From: Carallia brachiata
Lineage: Eukaryota; Streptophyta; Magnoliopsida; Malpighiales; Rhizophoraceae
Assembly (NCBI GenBank): GCA_021464245.1
Contig: JADCRB010000016.1
Location: 940,348 to 1,004,347 of the forward strand
Length of the DNA stretch: 64,000 nucleotides
Reading direction: 5' to 3'
In this document: piece by piece, positions 34,022-47,026 of the stretch
Position numbering within the stretch: position 1 is the stretch's first letter
Layout: every line of letters begins with the position of its first letter
Translations under genes and position numbers: made by a program
Notes under the pieces: model-generated
The model's database searches: none
Told to the model about the DNA's origin: nothing
The model's input: only the letters and a program-made list of their open reading frames with translations

Positions 34022-35750
34022 ATAGCTTTTTCCAAAAACAAAAAGGCACTTGATTAATTAGTAACATAATTTTTTTTGAGCAAAATAAATTTGAAATAAA
34101 TTTTTTTCTTCTCTATATCGAATTCAGGCTAAGTTTGCTTATGTCGTTAATTAGATTTCTAAAAATAGATAAATAAATTAAATTGATATTAGAAATTTTT
34201 TGTAATTTTTTAAACAAAAAAAAGAGAGAATTTGGGAGTAGTTCTTTTTCTTTTATTCTCTTTTGAGAAAAATTGAGAGTATTCTTTTACAAGAAAAAAT
34301 AGGTTAATTTGAATGATTTTTTTTTTTTTTGTCTTTCTTGAAAAGTAAGATTTGAGAGTAGTTTAAAATAAAGTAGGAGTATATGAATCAATAAATTCTT
34401 ATTGATTACAATTAATTGTAATTGATTGCTTTATAATTTTTTTTTATTATAATTAAATTTTTATAATTATAAAATATTATAATAGATTTAATTTGAGAAT
34501 TTATGACAAGCCGCATATAAGTGAATACTGATTTTTCTCTCATTTCAATTTTATATACTTACACATATAGATATAGTATAGATATAGATAGAGAATATGA
34601 AAGTCATCTTATCTCCTTAGTATCAAGAAAGATATAACCTAAAATTTTTCTAATATTCTTGTTTTTTTTAGCAACAAATTTTCTAATATTTTTAAAATTA
34701 AGTAACTAGCAAAATTTGAGATGCGGGTGAATAATAATAATTCGACAATCTAATCTAATATAGTAACAATATCATAAAAGAAAATATAGAGAAAGTTTCC
34801 CTTATTTGTAGATAAACAATTAATGCATTTTAAAATTTATAATTTCTTTGCATTTTTATCTCCAATTATAATTTAGAAAATTCTAAAAGTAATATATTAG
34901 CATATGATTATATCATGTTAAAATTTGATAGAAAAGTCTGTTTCTAAAAAAAATCTTGATTATATCATGATTAAAAATTTGATTATATGGGGAAAATTTT
35001 GTTTCTTAAATTTGTTTGAAAATTTTGAAAACAAAAAATAAAAAAAAAATGATTCTTGATTTTAAAAAAATTTTCTTTGGAAAATCTTGAAATTAGAAAT
35101 TTTTGTTGCTTTTATAGGAGAAAAGAATTCTTTCTTAAATTTTTTGATCAAAGAAACCAATGTTTAAAATCAATGTACGATTTCTTTACCCTAACGTCTA
35201 TCAAAAATTCCTCTTTGTAACGGAAAAACCATTAAAACATAATAATAATAATAATGTAACATTTTTTTAAATGGTTTCTTTTGGGTAATTTCCATGATCT
35301 TCGGAAACTTAATCAAATTTGAAAACCTTTCCTTAATCCTAGCTAATTTCCTAATAAGTCATTTAATAAAATTAATAACAATCTCATCAATTCCTTAATT
35401 GACAAAATTTCTCACCATTATTACTTTGTTAATGATAATTTACTATAATTAATAATAATTTGAACCATAAGATAATGGGATCTCCACCCACTATTTAATT
35501 AGCCCCACATTTCACTACTTAATCAAACCATCCATCACCTCCTTCTCATGCAAGACCACTATGCTTCTTTCTTTAAGGGAAAAAAGGTTGCTCAGTTTAC
35601 TTGAGGTGTTTAAATGTTACTTGAGGTGTTTAAATGTTACGCTCTTCTACTTTGTTTTCACTATTAAAGAATTATTTTCTTTTTTTCTGGTGTAAATCAA
35701 ATGCAAAAGTCAAAGAATTGGGAATTACTGAATTAGAAACATCATGTTAG
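34022..35750. other. AT-rich intergenic DNA, no gene seen
   Basis: Almost pure A/T in long stretches. A perfect 20-bp tandem duplication lies at 35597-35636. Confidence 0.6.
35597..35636. repeat. Perfect tandem duplication of 20 bp
   Basis: TTACTTGAGGTGTTTAAATG occurs twice head to tail, and its first four bases start a third copy. Confidence 0.95.
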
Positions 35751-36424
35751 CATAGTTTTAAAAATCGGACCGGTTATTGAACTAGTAAGAAGACTGAGTT
35801 AGTGGTTTAGCGGTTCAACCGGAAAACCAGCGGTTGAACCGGCGAGTCAATTCTGATTTGATAAAATAATAATTAATAGTTATAATTTTTCATTTTTTAA
35901 TAACAAATAATGAGTATAATTATAAAAAATAGAATATGAGTCTACTTAAATTTAAAATAAAATTAAAATACAAGATATTTATGATAATTTTTTAATTAAA
36001 TAAATTAATAAAGCATAAATATCAAAAATAAAATATTATAAAACTATTAATCGAATATTTATATCAAAAATAAATATTATAGGGTTAATATATAATTCTA
36101 AAATATTACATTTTTTATTAATATAAATAAGTATTATTTATTCTCATTTTTAATCCAAAAAAATAAATAAAACGACGTCGTTTTGATCAAGATGACCTGG
36201 TTACCGGTTCATCGGTCCGACCGACCGATTCACCGGTTTTGGAGTTACCGATTTTTCGGTCCGACCAGCCGGTTCACCGGTTTTCCGGTCCGACCGGCAG
36301 GTTCACCGGTTTTCGGGCGGTTCATTTCATATTCCGGTTTTATCAGAGAATCGGACCGGTCCGACCTCCGGTTCACCGGTTTTTCGGTCTGACCGGCCGG
36401 TCCAGTCCGGTTTTTAAAACTATG
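35751..36424. mobile_element. hAT-type MITE, copy 5 of 5, with GC-rich subterminal repeats
   Basis: The 674-bp element has ends CATAGTTTTAAAAATCGG and the complement of CCGGTTTTTAAAACTATG. Flanking 8-mers CATGTTAG (35743-35750) and CATATTAG (36425-36432) are 7 of 8 identical. The right subterminal part (36195-36412) carries at least five copies of CCGGTTCACCGG-like units alternating with CGGTCCGACC. The core matches the copy at 1034-1688. No coding capacity. Confidence 0.85.
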
Positions 36425-36432
36425 CATATTAG

Positions 36433-37654
36433 AATGTCAATACATGACTAATATTTTTTTTAATTTTGTCTCTACATATTATCATTTTTTAGTTGAAAAA
36501 ATAGTATTATTCTTTGTTGTCATTGTTTAGCTTTGAAAAATTTAAGTTACCTATAAGCATTTCTGTGTTTGTGGATTTCAATTTTACGCCTCTTCTGAGT
36601 TTATGATTCAATTATATATTATGTTTTTCCATATGATTAATTTCGTTTTATTTTTTGGTAGAGTAAAGGTTTTGACATTCGAGAACAATATAGTGTGATG
36701 GCCTTTCATCTTTTGATTCAATTGCTGCCACCTTGGAGAAGATGCTTCAGACGACAAAAATCATACACTAAGATCACGTTAACAAGGTGCAAGTTTTGTG
36801 CATCTATCAACTAAATGTTGCTCATCGAATATAAAGTAACTATTATAGCAAGCCAATTTTATTGATAATGTCAACGATCTTGCTTGTTTAAGTGAACATG
36901 TCAAGAAACAAAAGCAAAAATAAAAAGAAGAGACGCAACATGTCTCATCATTTTGTAACCTTGCCACATCTAGACTTGCTAATCATAAATGATATGGGCT
37001 CACTGAATAAGAATGAGGTGGAGGCTCTCAATTCAATCCTTTGAAGTTGGCATCTCAAAGGAATCAATGTGGGTAAAAAATTGCTCAATTGAAGAAGCAA
37101 AAAGAATTTAAGTGGGAGAATTTACTCGTTTAGAAAGAAATAGTAAAATTTATCTTTTACAATTTGTTAGTACCCTCTATAAAATTTATGGATCCCTACA
37201 TATAATTATACTTGATATGACTTAGGCAGAGAATGACTAATAATTATGAGATTTGTTAATTATATTGTTAACTATCTAAAAAAATGATATTTTTATCAAA
37301 AAATTTAATCATAAACTTGCACATCACACAGACATAAATATATATATAAATACGATACTAATCATAAATTTTTTTTCAAAATAATACATCAAATTTATCA
37401 ATATTTAAATCATTATTTTGAAAATTTTCATTGCCTTGACAAATTTGATGACAAATTTGATCCAGACTTAAGCTTTTAAATTTTTTTTTTAATAACAGAT
37501 TTCAGTTTTTAATTTAGAACAACTTTATTTTAAGTTCGACTCTCGGTTTTTGACGGCCGAAAACGCCGCTCTCAATCACCACTAATTTTCTTTTAAACCA
37601 TTTGGGCTATAGTTCTTGTGAGTTGGGGAATGGAAGCAAGTGGACCCGAAAACG
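36433..37654. other. Intergenic DNA and promoter/leader of RAB3GAP2
   Basis: No gene recognised. Moderate GC from 36650 to 37130, AT-rich to 37500, then a GC-richer leader before the ATG. Confidence 0.45.
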
Positions 37655-40600
37655 ATGTCGTTGAAGCGAAGTTACACGACGGAGCTGGGCTGCATAGCGT
37701 GCGAGGAGCTCAGCGACGTAGGCGCCGGGAAGGAGGGTTGGCTGGTGGAGAGCCCCAACCTTCAGTGCGCGCTCGACACTCACTCCATAGCCCTAGCAAA
37801 CCGCTCCATCATCCTGGTTACCGGGTGGGCCAACGGGCCCCGCCTCAGGATCCGACCTGAACTGTCCCCGATCGAGTCCGAGACCATCACCGCCTTGGAA
37901 TGGCTGGTTTTCGACCAGATTCGAGCGATTGCAGTCGGCACCTCTCGTGGGTATTTGTTAGTTTATTCACTCGATGGCCATTTGATCCATAGACAGGTAG
38001 GTCTGTTGATTAGCATAGCTTCTCTCTCAGTTAGTTACCTCACCTCCTGTATATGTTCTCCGCCCTGTCTGGAGTTGAATGCTGTTTGATCCTTGTCGCC
38101 TGTGGGTTTGGTTAGATGGTATATCCAGGAAGAATTATGAAACTAAAAGCACGTGGGACGAAGAAAGACTTGACCCAAGATTCGTACTCAGAGGAGGTTT
38201 CTGTTGTTATCCCTGGCGTTATTGCCCGTTTTGATGCCTCCGATATTCAGGTTTGGGTTAATGTCTGCCTCTATGGGTGAATGTGTTTGTGTTTTTATGT
38301 AAACATGGCATGACTGATCTTTACTACTGTACGGCCATGAGATGGTGACTTTTGTTTCTTGATGTTGGGGTCTGCTGATAGATAGGATCATGGTAAGCCC
38401 CAAATTGTTTTTTTCTTATTGAGACTGGATGGTGTTGTAGAATCTGCTGCAAGAATGGCTTCAAGAGACGCATGCTCAGTTCTGGAACGAACAGCCAACG
38501 CCAACGAAAAGGGATTCGGAAGATTTGGGTAATTCTTACAAAAGACTGCCTTACCAATTGTGGAACGTTGGCAAATATGGTTCATGTGCAGATGCAGCAA
38601 TCACTGGCATGATGCCTCCTCCACTGATGGAGGCTCAGGTTATAGCATCTGTTTCTTAAGCTTGTAACTAGCATTTTTTCCCCCCTGTAGGCGTCATTCA
38701 TCAATTTGACTGGTGCTTTATGTCCTTTAATTCTGGCAATTGAATTCAGCTGCTTTTATTGTTCAGCAGTCCACTCAACATTACTATCGTGCAATTACTA
38801 TTGGAGAGGATGCTGTTATTTCAGCTTTCAGGTTTGTTTGTGGGTTTTACGAATTGCAATGCTTTGACTATCTCCTCTTTGTAGTTTAGAAATGGAAGTC
38901 AATTGTGTCCTTTTTAATTATCTTTTTCTTTTTCTGGCATTTAATATCATTTTGTCTTAATGAAATTTGTTCAACATTTTAAAGGCTTTCAGAAGACAGA
39001 AGCAGGTCTTTGGTTGGAGCTATTCTGTCAAAAGTTGTGCCAGCAACATTTTCTACCATAGCTTCCATCTCTAAAAGGATATGGCGAAGTGAACAAACAT
39101 CAACCAAATGGTCAGAAGCAAAGCCTCAGTCCTTTGCTAAAGGTGAACTTCTTAAATGTTCTGGTTGCACTGTGGCATATGGAATAGACTACTAAGTATG
39201 GTTAGGCAATCATTTGAAATAAAGATGCTAGAAAGAATGTTATTATTCCTACTTGTTACTTCTTCTATGGGCCATGCAATTCTTCCACTCAGCATTGGTT
39301 CAATTCATCAGATTTCATTTTTCCCTGCCAATATTATTCTTCATTGTAATTAGCCTTTATGGCTGTTTCCTGTGCAGTAATTTATGCAAATGATGAAAGA
39401 CTAGGAAAAAAGAAAAAATTTTGCTGAAGTTTATTTTCTCTTTCCTAATTTGATCAGTTGTTCTAGACAGTTTGCTTAGGTTTTGTTCTTGTGTGTGATT
39501 GTATTGTAATGCATATTACATTTAAATAACAGTTATTTAGATCTTCTTTTTGTTCTGTGTTTGAAACTCCTTGGAATGTATTGCTGACACAACCATTTGT
39601 GGCAGCTTCTCCATTGACATGCTTGAAGGATCATCCAAGAAAGGGTGAGAAGCTCACATTATCTCCAAGCGGAACTTTGGCTGCAGTTACTGATTCACTC
39701 GGTCGTATACTACTCTTAGACACTCAGGCACTTGTGGTAGTGCGACTATGGAAGGTACTATACCTGAACCTCAAAATTTTTATGAATTCCCTTGATGAAA
39801 TATTTTCCTTCTCTCTCAGGGATATCGTGATGCCAGCTGTCTATTTATGGAGATGCTAGATAATAGGGACAACATGCGGGCTAGTTCCTCTTACGATGAA
39901 CCCTCGAAGAGTGGTTATTGCCTTTGTCTTGCTATCCATGCCCCTCGTAAGGGAATCATTGAGGTACATATACATGTTTGCCTCCTTTTCTCCTTTCTTC
40001 CCTCTTGGAAGACAAGTATGCTGTCCATATATTAGTGAGAAACTGTTGCACAGGGTGCAAAGGGTGCCTCATATGCGTTAGTTTGTGACCATGCCACATT
40101 TAGATTTGGAAAGGGAGCAAACAGATTTCAATAGACCTCAGCTAGGTCTGTTCACCGTGGTGCAGTTGAAATCTGTCCCCACCACATTGCCAACCACCAC
40201 CCTCACTCCCTCCTGGCCAAACCTAAAAGAGTGGATCCATTTTTGGTATCAGCCTATCCTGTCATCATCTGCCCCGATAAAATAGATTCTCGTAATGCAT
40301 GCACACATTGGCTGCATGGAGACAATTATTAAAGATGAACAAGAAGAGACTAAAGTCAACCCTCCCCCACAAGATCTGTGATGATTAGCTGTTATTTATG
40401 CACTATTATCTTTTTGGATTGCACAGCTAATCAGTCAGCAATTGATGTGATAGCTGATGACGGGCTTTTTTATATTTTTGCCCATTGGTTTGGATGCTTG
40501 TGATGGCAATGCAAAACAATACAGTGACCCCATATTTCTTATAAAGCTTCTTTGTAAAATTAGTTTCTCTTATGGCCCGATATGTTCGCTTCTGTGATGC

Positions 40601-41175
40601 CAATATTCTTTTCATATGTTTAACTTGATCTGCAAAAGGTGCTTGTATGATGTGATAGTGTCTATTTTTTCTTTTTTTGATAACATTGCAAGTTCTTATT
40701 CTGCTTAACCATTATCAGTTCTTCCCATCATGTGGAATGCTTGTTTGCTTGGAATCATCTTGTTTCTTGTGCTGATTTAATTACTGGTTTGTGTGAGAGT
40801 CAAGTGATATCTCGCTTTTGCTCATTTTTGGTTTTCCTTCAAGATCGTGATTTGCATCAGCATTGCTGGACTGTCACATATGCAAAGTTATGTAGTACTG
40901 TAACATTGCTCTTGGCTTGTGAAATCCATATGAGATGCAACTTGTATACATCTGGGCTCGACATGCAGGTTTGGCAGATGAGATTTGGGCCTCGTCTTTT
41001 AACCATTCAGTGTGCTAAGGGCAGTAAGATACTACAACCAACATACAGGTTTGGATCATCGTTGGAGTCTCCCTACGTTCCCCTGGAAGTATTCTTGTTA
41101 AATGGAGATTCTGGTCAATTGTCAGTTTTAAATCGCTCTCTTAATTCTCTTGGAAAAGATACTCCTTGTATTTAA
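37655..41175 (+). CDS. RAB3GAP2: Rab3 GTPase-activating protein non-catalytic subunit (RAB3GAP2) homologue
   Basis: Eight exons: 37655-37996, 38116-38250, 38441-38638, 38767-38831, 38985-39142, 39606-39754, 39820-39963 and 40969-41175. All junctions are GT-AG and phases agree, giving 465 aa. The protein corresponds to the RAB3GAP2 N-terminal, beta-propeller-like domain: ELGCIACEELSDVGAGKEGW, TALEWLVFDQIRAIAVGTS, the GYLLVYSLDGHLIHRQ segment, ITIGEDAVISAFRLSEDR, LSPSGTLAAVTDSLGRILLL and YRDASCLFMEM. Plant members are short like this and lack the long C terminus of animal RAB3GAP2. In animals the complex acts on Rab18/Rab3. The last intron is long (1,005 bp). Start at 37655 chosen because upstream in-frame codons contain no ATG. 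Intact. Confidence 0.9.
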
Positions 41176-42445
41176 CACTCATTTGTTGCTATTGCTGTAT
41201 ATGATCAAAAGGCAGAATGGAAATATATGCAATAAATTTACTGACCAGATCCTTTCTCATTTCAGCATATTATAATTGGTTGAAAAAAAATATACATTTA
41301 TTCTTCCAGCATGAGCGAGAGCATCAGTTTCTTTCTTTCCTTTCTCGCTGAAATGAGGATGGTTTATTCAAGCAGCCTTTGACATCTGCTTGCAGTTAAA
41401 TGGTGTAATATTTATCTTGTTAATGCCAAATTCTATAGTCTTGCTGCTGTCGTTGGAAGTCATGCCCCACCTATTATGCGAAGCAATTTATTATTTGATG
41501 TATAGGAATGCCATAAAATAGTTAAGCGAAGGGTTTAGGTTGAACGGAGAAGAAAAGCATAGTGTAGAGATTTTAGGAAACGGGGCTAGGTGCATTGTTT
41601 TATTCTTTAAACTTTTGCTGGCGGCAGGCGACCACGCCTGGATAGCAGGAAATTGTTCTAATTTTTTTATCGGATTTTGATTGGATGTTGGTTTGCTTTT
41701 CGTCACTCTTCTAAAGAATTGCTCCCTTTTAAGTTCTAACTACTAGGGAGTTGCATCAAGCTAGACTTTAGGGCACCACAGTCCTCACCAAATTAGAAAG
41801 GAAAAAGATAGATGAATGGGTCGTTTAACTATCCATCTGACTTATAAGGAGGCCTTTCATGGTTCTCGTCTATTTTGTCTTTTTCTTATTTTTTGTAAAA
41901 AGGTTTATGATATGCAAATAGTTAAAGGTAAAATGTTGATATTGGGTAAGAGAAATGTGCAAATAGCTATAAAAAAAGACACTTTATATGATGCTTGTGT
42001 GTACATTCTAACTTAGCTATGATACTCGTATGCATATTCCTTTTCTTTAGCATAAAAAATGATACTATGGGTAGTGTCCTGGAGTTCCGCTACTAAGCAT
42101 TGTGTTCAAGGAGTGCGAAGCACTAGATGATAACAACATTACTTCAAGCGGTTAATTATAGGTTTAGTCTCACCATTTGACCTTAATAAGATTTCAAACT
42201 AATTCATATCTCTTTGGTTTGTGGAATCACACAACCGGTGATATTTATATACATATTTTACTTTAACTATTTGTATATTATATGTTTGTCTTTTTTTAAA
42301 AATGGTAAAATTCCTATATGTTTTTTTAAAAAAGTAATGGTACCCACGTGAAGATCAAACAATAATCTCTCTCCCTCTCTCTTTTTTTTTCCTTTTCTCT
42401 CTCTTTCTCTCCTCCCACCCATCGAGGACCATTCCCTGTAGTGGT
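41176..42445. other. 3' flank of RAB3GAP2 and intergenic DNA
   Basis: No gene recognised. Pyrimidine-rich tract near 42367-42416. Confidence 0.5.
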
Positions 42446-44413
42446 AGGATTGGCAATAGGGAGGGTTGGAGATGGGGATGACCTCCTATTTTCTATACTT
42501 GTTTATTAACCTTATCTTCATCTTTATTCCTATTCATGACGGGTATAAAATTATAATCCTCATCTTCATTCCCGCTGGAGAACGGGGATTCCCGTCTTCG
42601 TTTACATCCGTCCAAATGAAAATTTAAAAAATCATATTTTCACAGCTCAAATTATTTGATGCACAAGATTAATGACAAACTAACTATATTTGTTACAAAC
42701 ATCATTTGGCTTATAAATATAACAAATATATGATCTAAGTATTAACGTTTAAATGCACAAGCTTATATTAAGAATTAGCAACAGAAATTAAGGTCTCACA
42801 ACTTAATGCACAATGTGCACAAAGTATTCTTTACTTCAAAAAGATAACATATCAATAATTAGACAACACATCTTCATCTACCTATTCCTCTTCATTGTCT
42901 TGGAAAACACCAAAATACAAGCAGAGAAGGCAACAAATTGTCCATGGAAATTTAAAGAAAAGTAACAAGAATGACCTGGTAGAATTGACCACTTGAAGGC
43001 ATAACCTTGGATTTCCGTCTTTCACTTCATCAGTTCTTGTTCTTGAGTTTAGGAACACAGACTTTCAGCAAGTTCACATAATTACAACTAATGAGTAAAA
43101 ATGGTTTTTCTTCTTGCTTCTACCATCACCACTAATAAAAAATAATTATTCAATAAAACACGGTAATCAACATTTTTACATACGTTTAACAATCAACGTG
43201 TATCTCAATTTATTCCTATTTGTTAAAATTTATTTCAATGTGTAAATCAAAGACACAATAAACAAAATTTTATTAAATTTTGAAACCAGATGTAGAAACA
43301 AGCTGCCATTTAGAATTGCTTCTATCACATTTTGTCTTCAATCCATACACACACAGCCACACACATATGTACGTATATATGTATATGAACATATTCATTG
43401 ACCAAGTCAAAATGATCTTTATGTTCAATAACCCAATTTCGAGGTCAACCAAAAATGGTAAATCACATTTTCCATTTCCTACAGAAAACAAATGACAAAA
43501 ATCAACAGAATGGATAATACATTCACCAAAAATAGAGAAATGAGTCATCAACAAGCATCCAAATAAAGCAGTACGGATCCAAAAACAATACATTCATCCT
43601 AGTTAACAAAATGAGTATTAGAAACAAGCACAAAAATTTCATAAAATCCAAAAATGCATGTAAAACACATAAAATTTCTAAGGGAAAACAAATAAAATAA
43701 GGTAAAAAAAAAAAAAAAAACTTCCAGAAATCAAAAAAAGGTCCAAACCTTGATCTTGAATCTAGTTTTGGGGACATCCACGCACTCAGGATGGACCTAG
43801 TAATAAGAATCAGTAGGCTCTCCAGCATCCCTCCACATCTACAAAGAAACAAGAAAAAAAAGAAAAGAAACGAAAATTTTTTAAAGCAAAAAGAGGCTTT
43901 TTTTTCTCTAACAAATATCAAAAGATTGAATCTTGGAATCTTTAGAAAGGAAATATTAAGCAAAATTAGTTTAAGCAAATCTCGAGATATACATTGAACT
44001 GTTCCACTGTCTAATAGTACCCAGGGATCAATGAACACAAATATGTCAACAAACCTCTATATTGCTGGATAATAGAATGAAGAGGTGCCGGACAGAGACA
44101 GAGATTTGTCGGGGAGGCTTGAACAAAGTATGAAAGTGATGGGGCCGATGTGGGCGGCGCAATATTTGTAGTGGATATTTTTTTGGTTTATGAGTTGAAG
44201 AGCGAAGGCAGACTGCATTAAAGATAAAAACGAGTAAAGATTAAAGAATAAATAATTTTTTTTTTTTTTTAAAAATTGAGGCGAGTACGAGAAAGGGACG
44301 TGGATAAGAATAGGTAAATTTATTTCCGTTCCCTAGTCAATTGATTTTGACTCCGTACTCGTTGGGAGGAGTTCAGGTAATCCCGATAGATACGAATAAA
44401 ATTATCATCCTTA
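42446..44413. other. Region around a TBC exon fragment, possible capture unit
   Basis: The left edge begins TAGGATTGGCAATAGGGAGG, followed by GGAGATGGGGATG, resembling hAT termini of the GGCAATGGGG type. The right edge (44280-44400) has GCGAGTACGAGAAAGGGACG and TAATCCCGATAGATACG, which look like matching subterminal sequence. No convincing right TIR or TSD was found. A TBC-family exon and GC-rich leader-like sequence (44070-44175) lie inside. Confidence 0.3.
43749..43838 (-). pseudogene. TBC1-domain (RabGAP) family first coding exon, with stop
   Basis: After a TTTCTTTGTAG acceptor the minus strand reads MWRDAGEPTDSYY, then a TAG at codon 14 (43799-43797), then VHPECVDVPKTRFKIK and a GTTTGG donor. 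This is the conserved start of a plant TBC/RabGAP protein group, which opens MW..., has a PADSYY-like stretch and PEC-DVPKTRFKIK. The following TBC-domain exons were not found in the next kilobase on the same strand, so this is an isolated, dead fragment. Confidence 0.7.
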
Positions 44414-44470
44414 TGTAACAGTATCTTGATAGAAATGTATGTTCACTTTTATCATCTACTCTAATAATAG

Positions 44471-44490
44471 GTATGTGTGTGTGTGTGTGT
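44471..44490. repeat. (GT)n microsatellite
   Basis: About ten GT units, followed by a T run. Confidence 0.85.
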
Positions 44491-44754
44491 TTTTTTTTTA
44501 ACTAATTAACTTTGACTGTAAAGATAATTCAGTACTAATTTATTGATTCCTTTTCTTCAAATTTTAATGTAAATGACAGCTTCATCTCCAAGAGTGGCCC
44601 TCATCTAAGTAGTAATTAAATGCATCTCAAGTTTTTTAAAATTGCAAAAAAACATACTGATGAATGCAAGTAGTGATAAAATATATCTTCTGTTGACTCG
44701 TCTTTAGTAAAAGTTGCTTTTTATTGTAAAAATATTATTAAAAATGACTTTTAA

Positions 44755-45944
44755 TGCTTTGTTTGTTTTGTGAGAAAAGGATGAGAAAGAAAAGAATGAT
44801 AACGACAAAGTGATTAAATGGTAAATTTTTACATGTTTGGGGAGATTTGTTGAAAAGAAAATGTCTTGGCAAATTTAATAAATTTTCACACAATGCCGAC
44901 TATTCACCTTCCCACAGGTTTGGTTAAAAAAAAAGAAGAAGATCAAGACATTTTAGTGTTTTTTATTTCTATGTGGTGTGTTTGGATTTGAAATATAGTG
45001 AGAAAGAAATATATGAGAAAAAAACGGAGTGAAAGAAAATTATTCTCTTATAAGTTGTTTGGATGAGTTAAAAATAAAAAGAAAAAAAAAATGAATGGAA
45101 GTTGATTGAGCTCCTTCTCGGTTTCCTAGAATGGGCCAGATTATAAAGGAAAGGACACTTGGTTGGACTTCATGACCTGTATGATAGAGCAAAATGATAA
45201 AGTATCCAGATATGACCTGACGTTAGCACGTTAATACTTAATTAAGTATATTTTTAAATAAGAAAAATTTTCATTTTTTCATTACATTTCTTTCTTATAC
45301 TTTTTTTCTTTCATACAGGTTTCTAACAAAAACAAACATAAGATTAAATTACTTGATTGACCTTCCTCATAACCACTAATTACATTAGCTTCATCTAACA
45401 CTTGATTTTTTTTAATTTCCTTTTCAACGAGCTTAATCTTAACCAAACCACTATGGAAAAAATATCAATTCTATTTCTTTTCATTTTATTCAATATTTTT
45501 CATTCCTTAAATTTCTTTCTCAATATTCAAACAAAGTATTAAACTTAGTAAGAGATACGATTCTTGGATTGCCCAAATTTGGCCTTCATTTTTCTATTAT
45601 GAAAACTTTATAAAAAAATAAATACAACCATTTCTTTTGTTTATAAAGATTTAGCAAATCACATTTTAATGCAAAAAAAAAATATTAATGATAAATTAGT
45701 TTGTATATTAGGAGATAAATGTCGGATATAATTATCATTTTACAAATATTAGTTTTTAATATCTCTACTTTTATACTAAATTCAAGCAAAAATTTGAATT
45801 TCCATTCATTTTGTTTCTCGTCAATTTTTAACAAATCCAAACAACTATTAAAAGAGATTATTATTATTTTTCATAATTTTCGTTTTTACTAATTTTTTTC
45901 TCACTAAGTTTCTTTGTCACACTACTCTAAATCCAAACATAGAC
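44755..45944. mobile_element. Tourist/Harbinger-like non-autonomous element, possibly with a nested copy
   Basis: Ends TGCTTTGTTTG and the complement of GTCTATGTTTGG, flanked by TAA on both sides (44752-44754 and 45945-45947). Inside, GTGGTGTGTTTGGATTTG near 44974 and CAAAAACAAACATAAG near 45328 look like ends of a second, nested element. GAGAAAG-rich subterminal sequence is shared with the MITE at 55492-55747. No coding capacity. Confidence 0.45.
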
Positions 45945-46038
45945 TAAGAGACCAAAATAATTTTACAATCATCTTTCTCTTATCTCTTGCCTTATAATCT
46001 CCCTTCTCCCTCCTCTTCTATCGCTTTGTCCACCCACC

Positions 46039-47026
46039 TTTTTTTTTTTTTCTGAACATAGGAAATCACTACATTTGTATTAAACGAGTTCATACACCGA
46101 TGTAAAAGTGTCAGAAATACTTACATAAAGCAAAAATATATAGCCAAATTGGCTATTGACTAACATGGTCAAACAGGCCATTCACTAACAGGATACAAAG
46201 TCTGTTTAGACAAAACTCTCAAAAGAGAGTAAATACCGAGCTGTGTCTAAAGTTACCTAAAGGCAAGATCTTACATAGATCTAGACCGGCCAGATAAAGC
46301 TGTCTATGGCAGCACCTACTGTACGTACGTGAACCTGTGATATAAATCATTGCCGAGCATGATCGACTGAGCATGCCCAGCAATAATTTCTCTAAAAACT
46401 AAACTACAGAAATTAAAACACAGACAATTAATATACAACACCCATCTCAAAATAATATGACAAAATCTGTTTGACCTTGATCCGAAAGAGACAAAGGCAT
46501 GAGAGGAAGGCACGGTGGCAGCGACAACGATGATGACAGCCAATGGAGGAAGGTGAAGAGGCCATCAGAGCCGGATCTAAAGAACTGGTGGATGGCAGTG
46601 GTCCATGGCAACAGCGGTAGTGTCGGCAAAAAGGCTAGTGGCAGTAGAGGGTAGCGAAGAAGCCGTGGGTGCCGAATCTGACGGACAAGCTACAGGACCT
46701 GTTCCATTGCAGTGGTGGAGATAGGGTGGCAACAGCAACGACGACGACAAAAATGGTTGCTGCTAGGAAAGGAATCCAGATTTAATGGTTAGGGGGCTTT
46801 GGGTGCTATATCTAAAAAGATACGAACAAAAAAAAACAAAAAAGCTAGCATAAATAAAAGGAGATCTGGAGAGAGGAGGTTGAGTTAAGGAAGAGAGAAA
46901 AAGAAAGGAAAAACGAGAAAAGCGGAAGAGAAAAAAGAGAGTGGCTGGGGAAGGGTGGCTGGCGGTGGTATTAAAGCCACCACTGCCGACTTAAGACTTG
47001 GCTGTTTGGGGGGGGGGGGGGGAGGC
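46039..47026 (-). mobile_element. LINE-type retroposon, short, with 11-bp TSD
   Basis: The 988-bp insertion is flanked by a perfect 11-bp TSD, GTCCACCCACC, at 46028-46038 and 47027-47037. On the minus strand it starts with a C run, passes through a GC-rich, TC-rich leader-like segment (46860-46990) and CGTCGTTGCTG-type repeats, and ends in an A tail of about 13. The last 150 bp before the tail look like a plant L1 3' UTR. No long ORF, so it is internally deleted or a non-autonomous derivative. Confidence 0.75.
47008..47022. repeat. Homopolymer of 15 G at the 5' end of the LINE-type insertion
   Basis: Uninterrupted G run four bases from the element/TSD junction. Confidence 0.9.

Noticed and set aside
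36183..36451. Overlapping 60-70-aa ORFs with FTGF/RSDRP-type repeats
   Set aside because: They translate the GC-rich subterminal repeats of the MITE; not genes.
43523..44038. 171-aa minus-strand ORF, Phe/Leu-rich
   Set aside because: Runs through introns and poly(T) in a different frame from the TBC exon; hydrophobicity is compositional.
42446..44413. A complete hAT element around the TBC exon
   Set aside because: A left end is plausible but no matching right TIR or 8-bp TSD was found, so only a tentative region is annotated.
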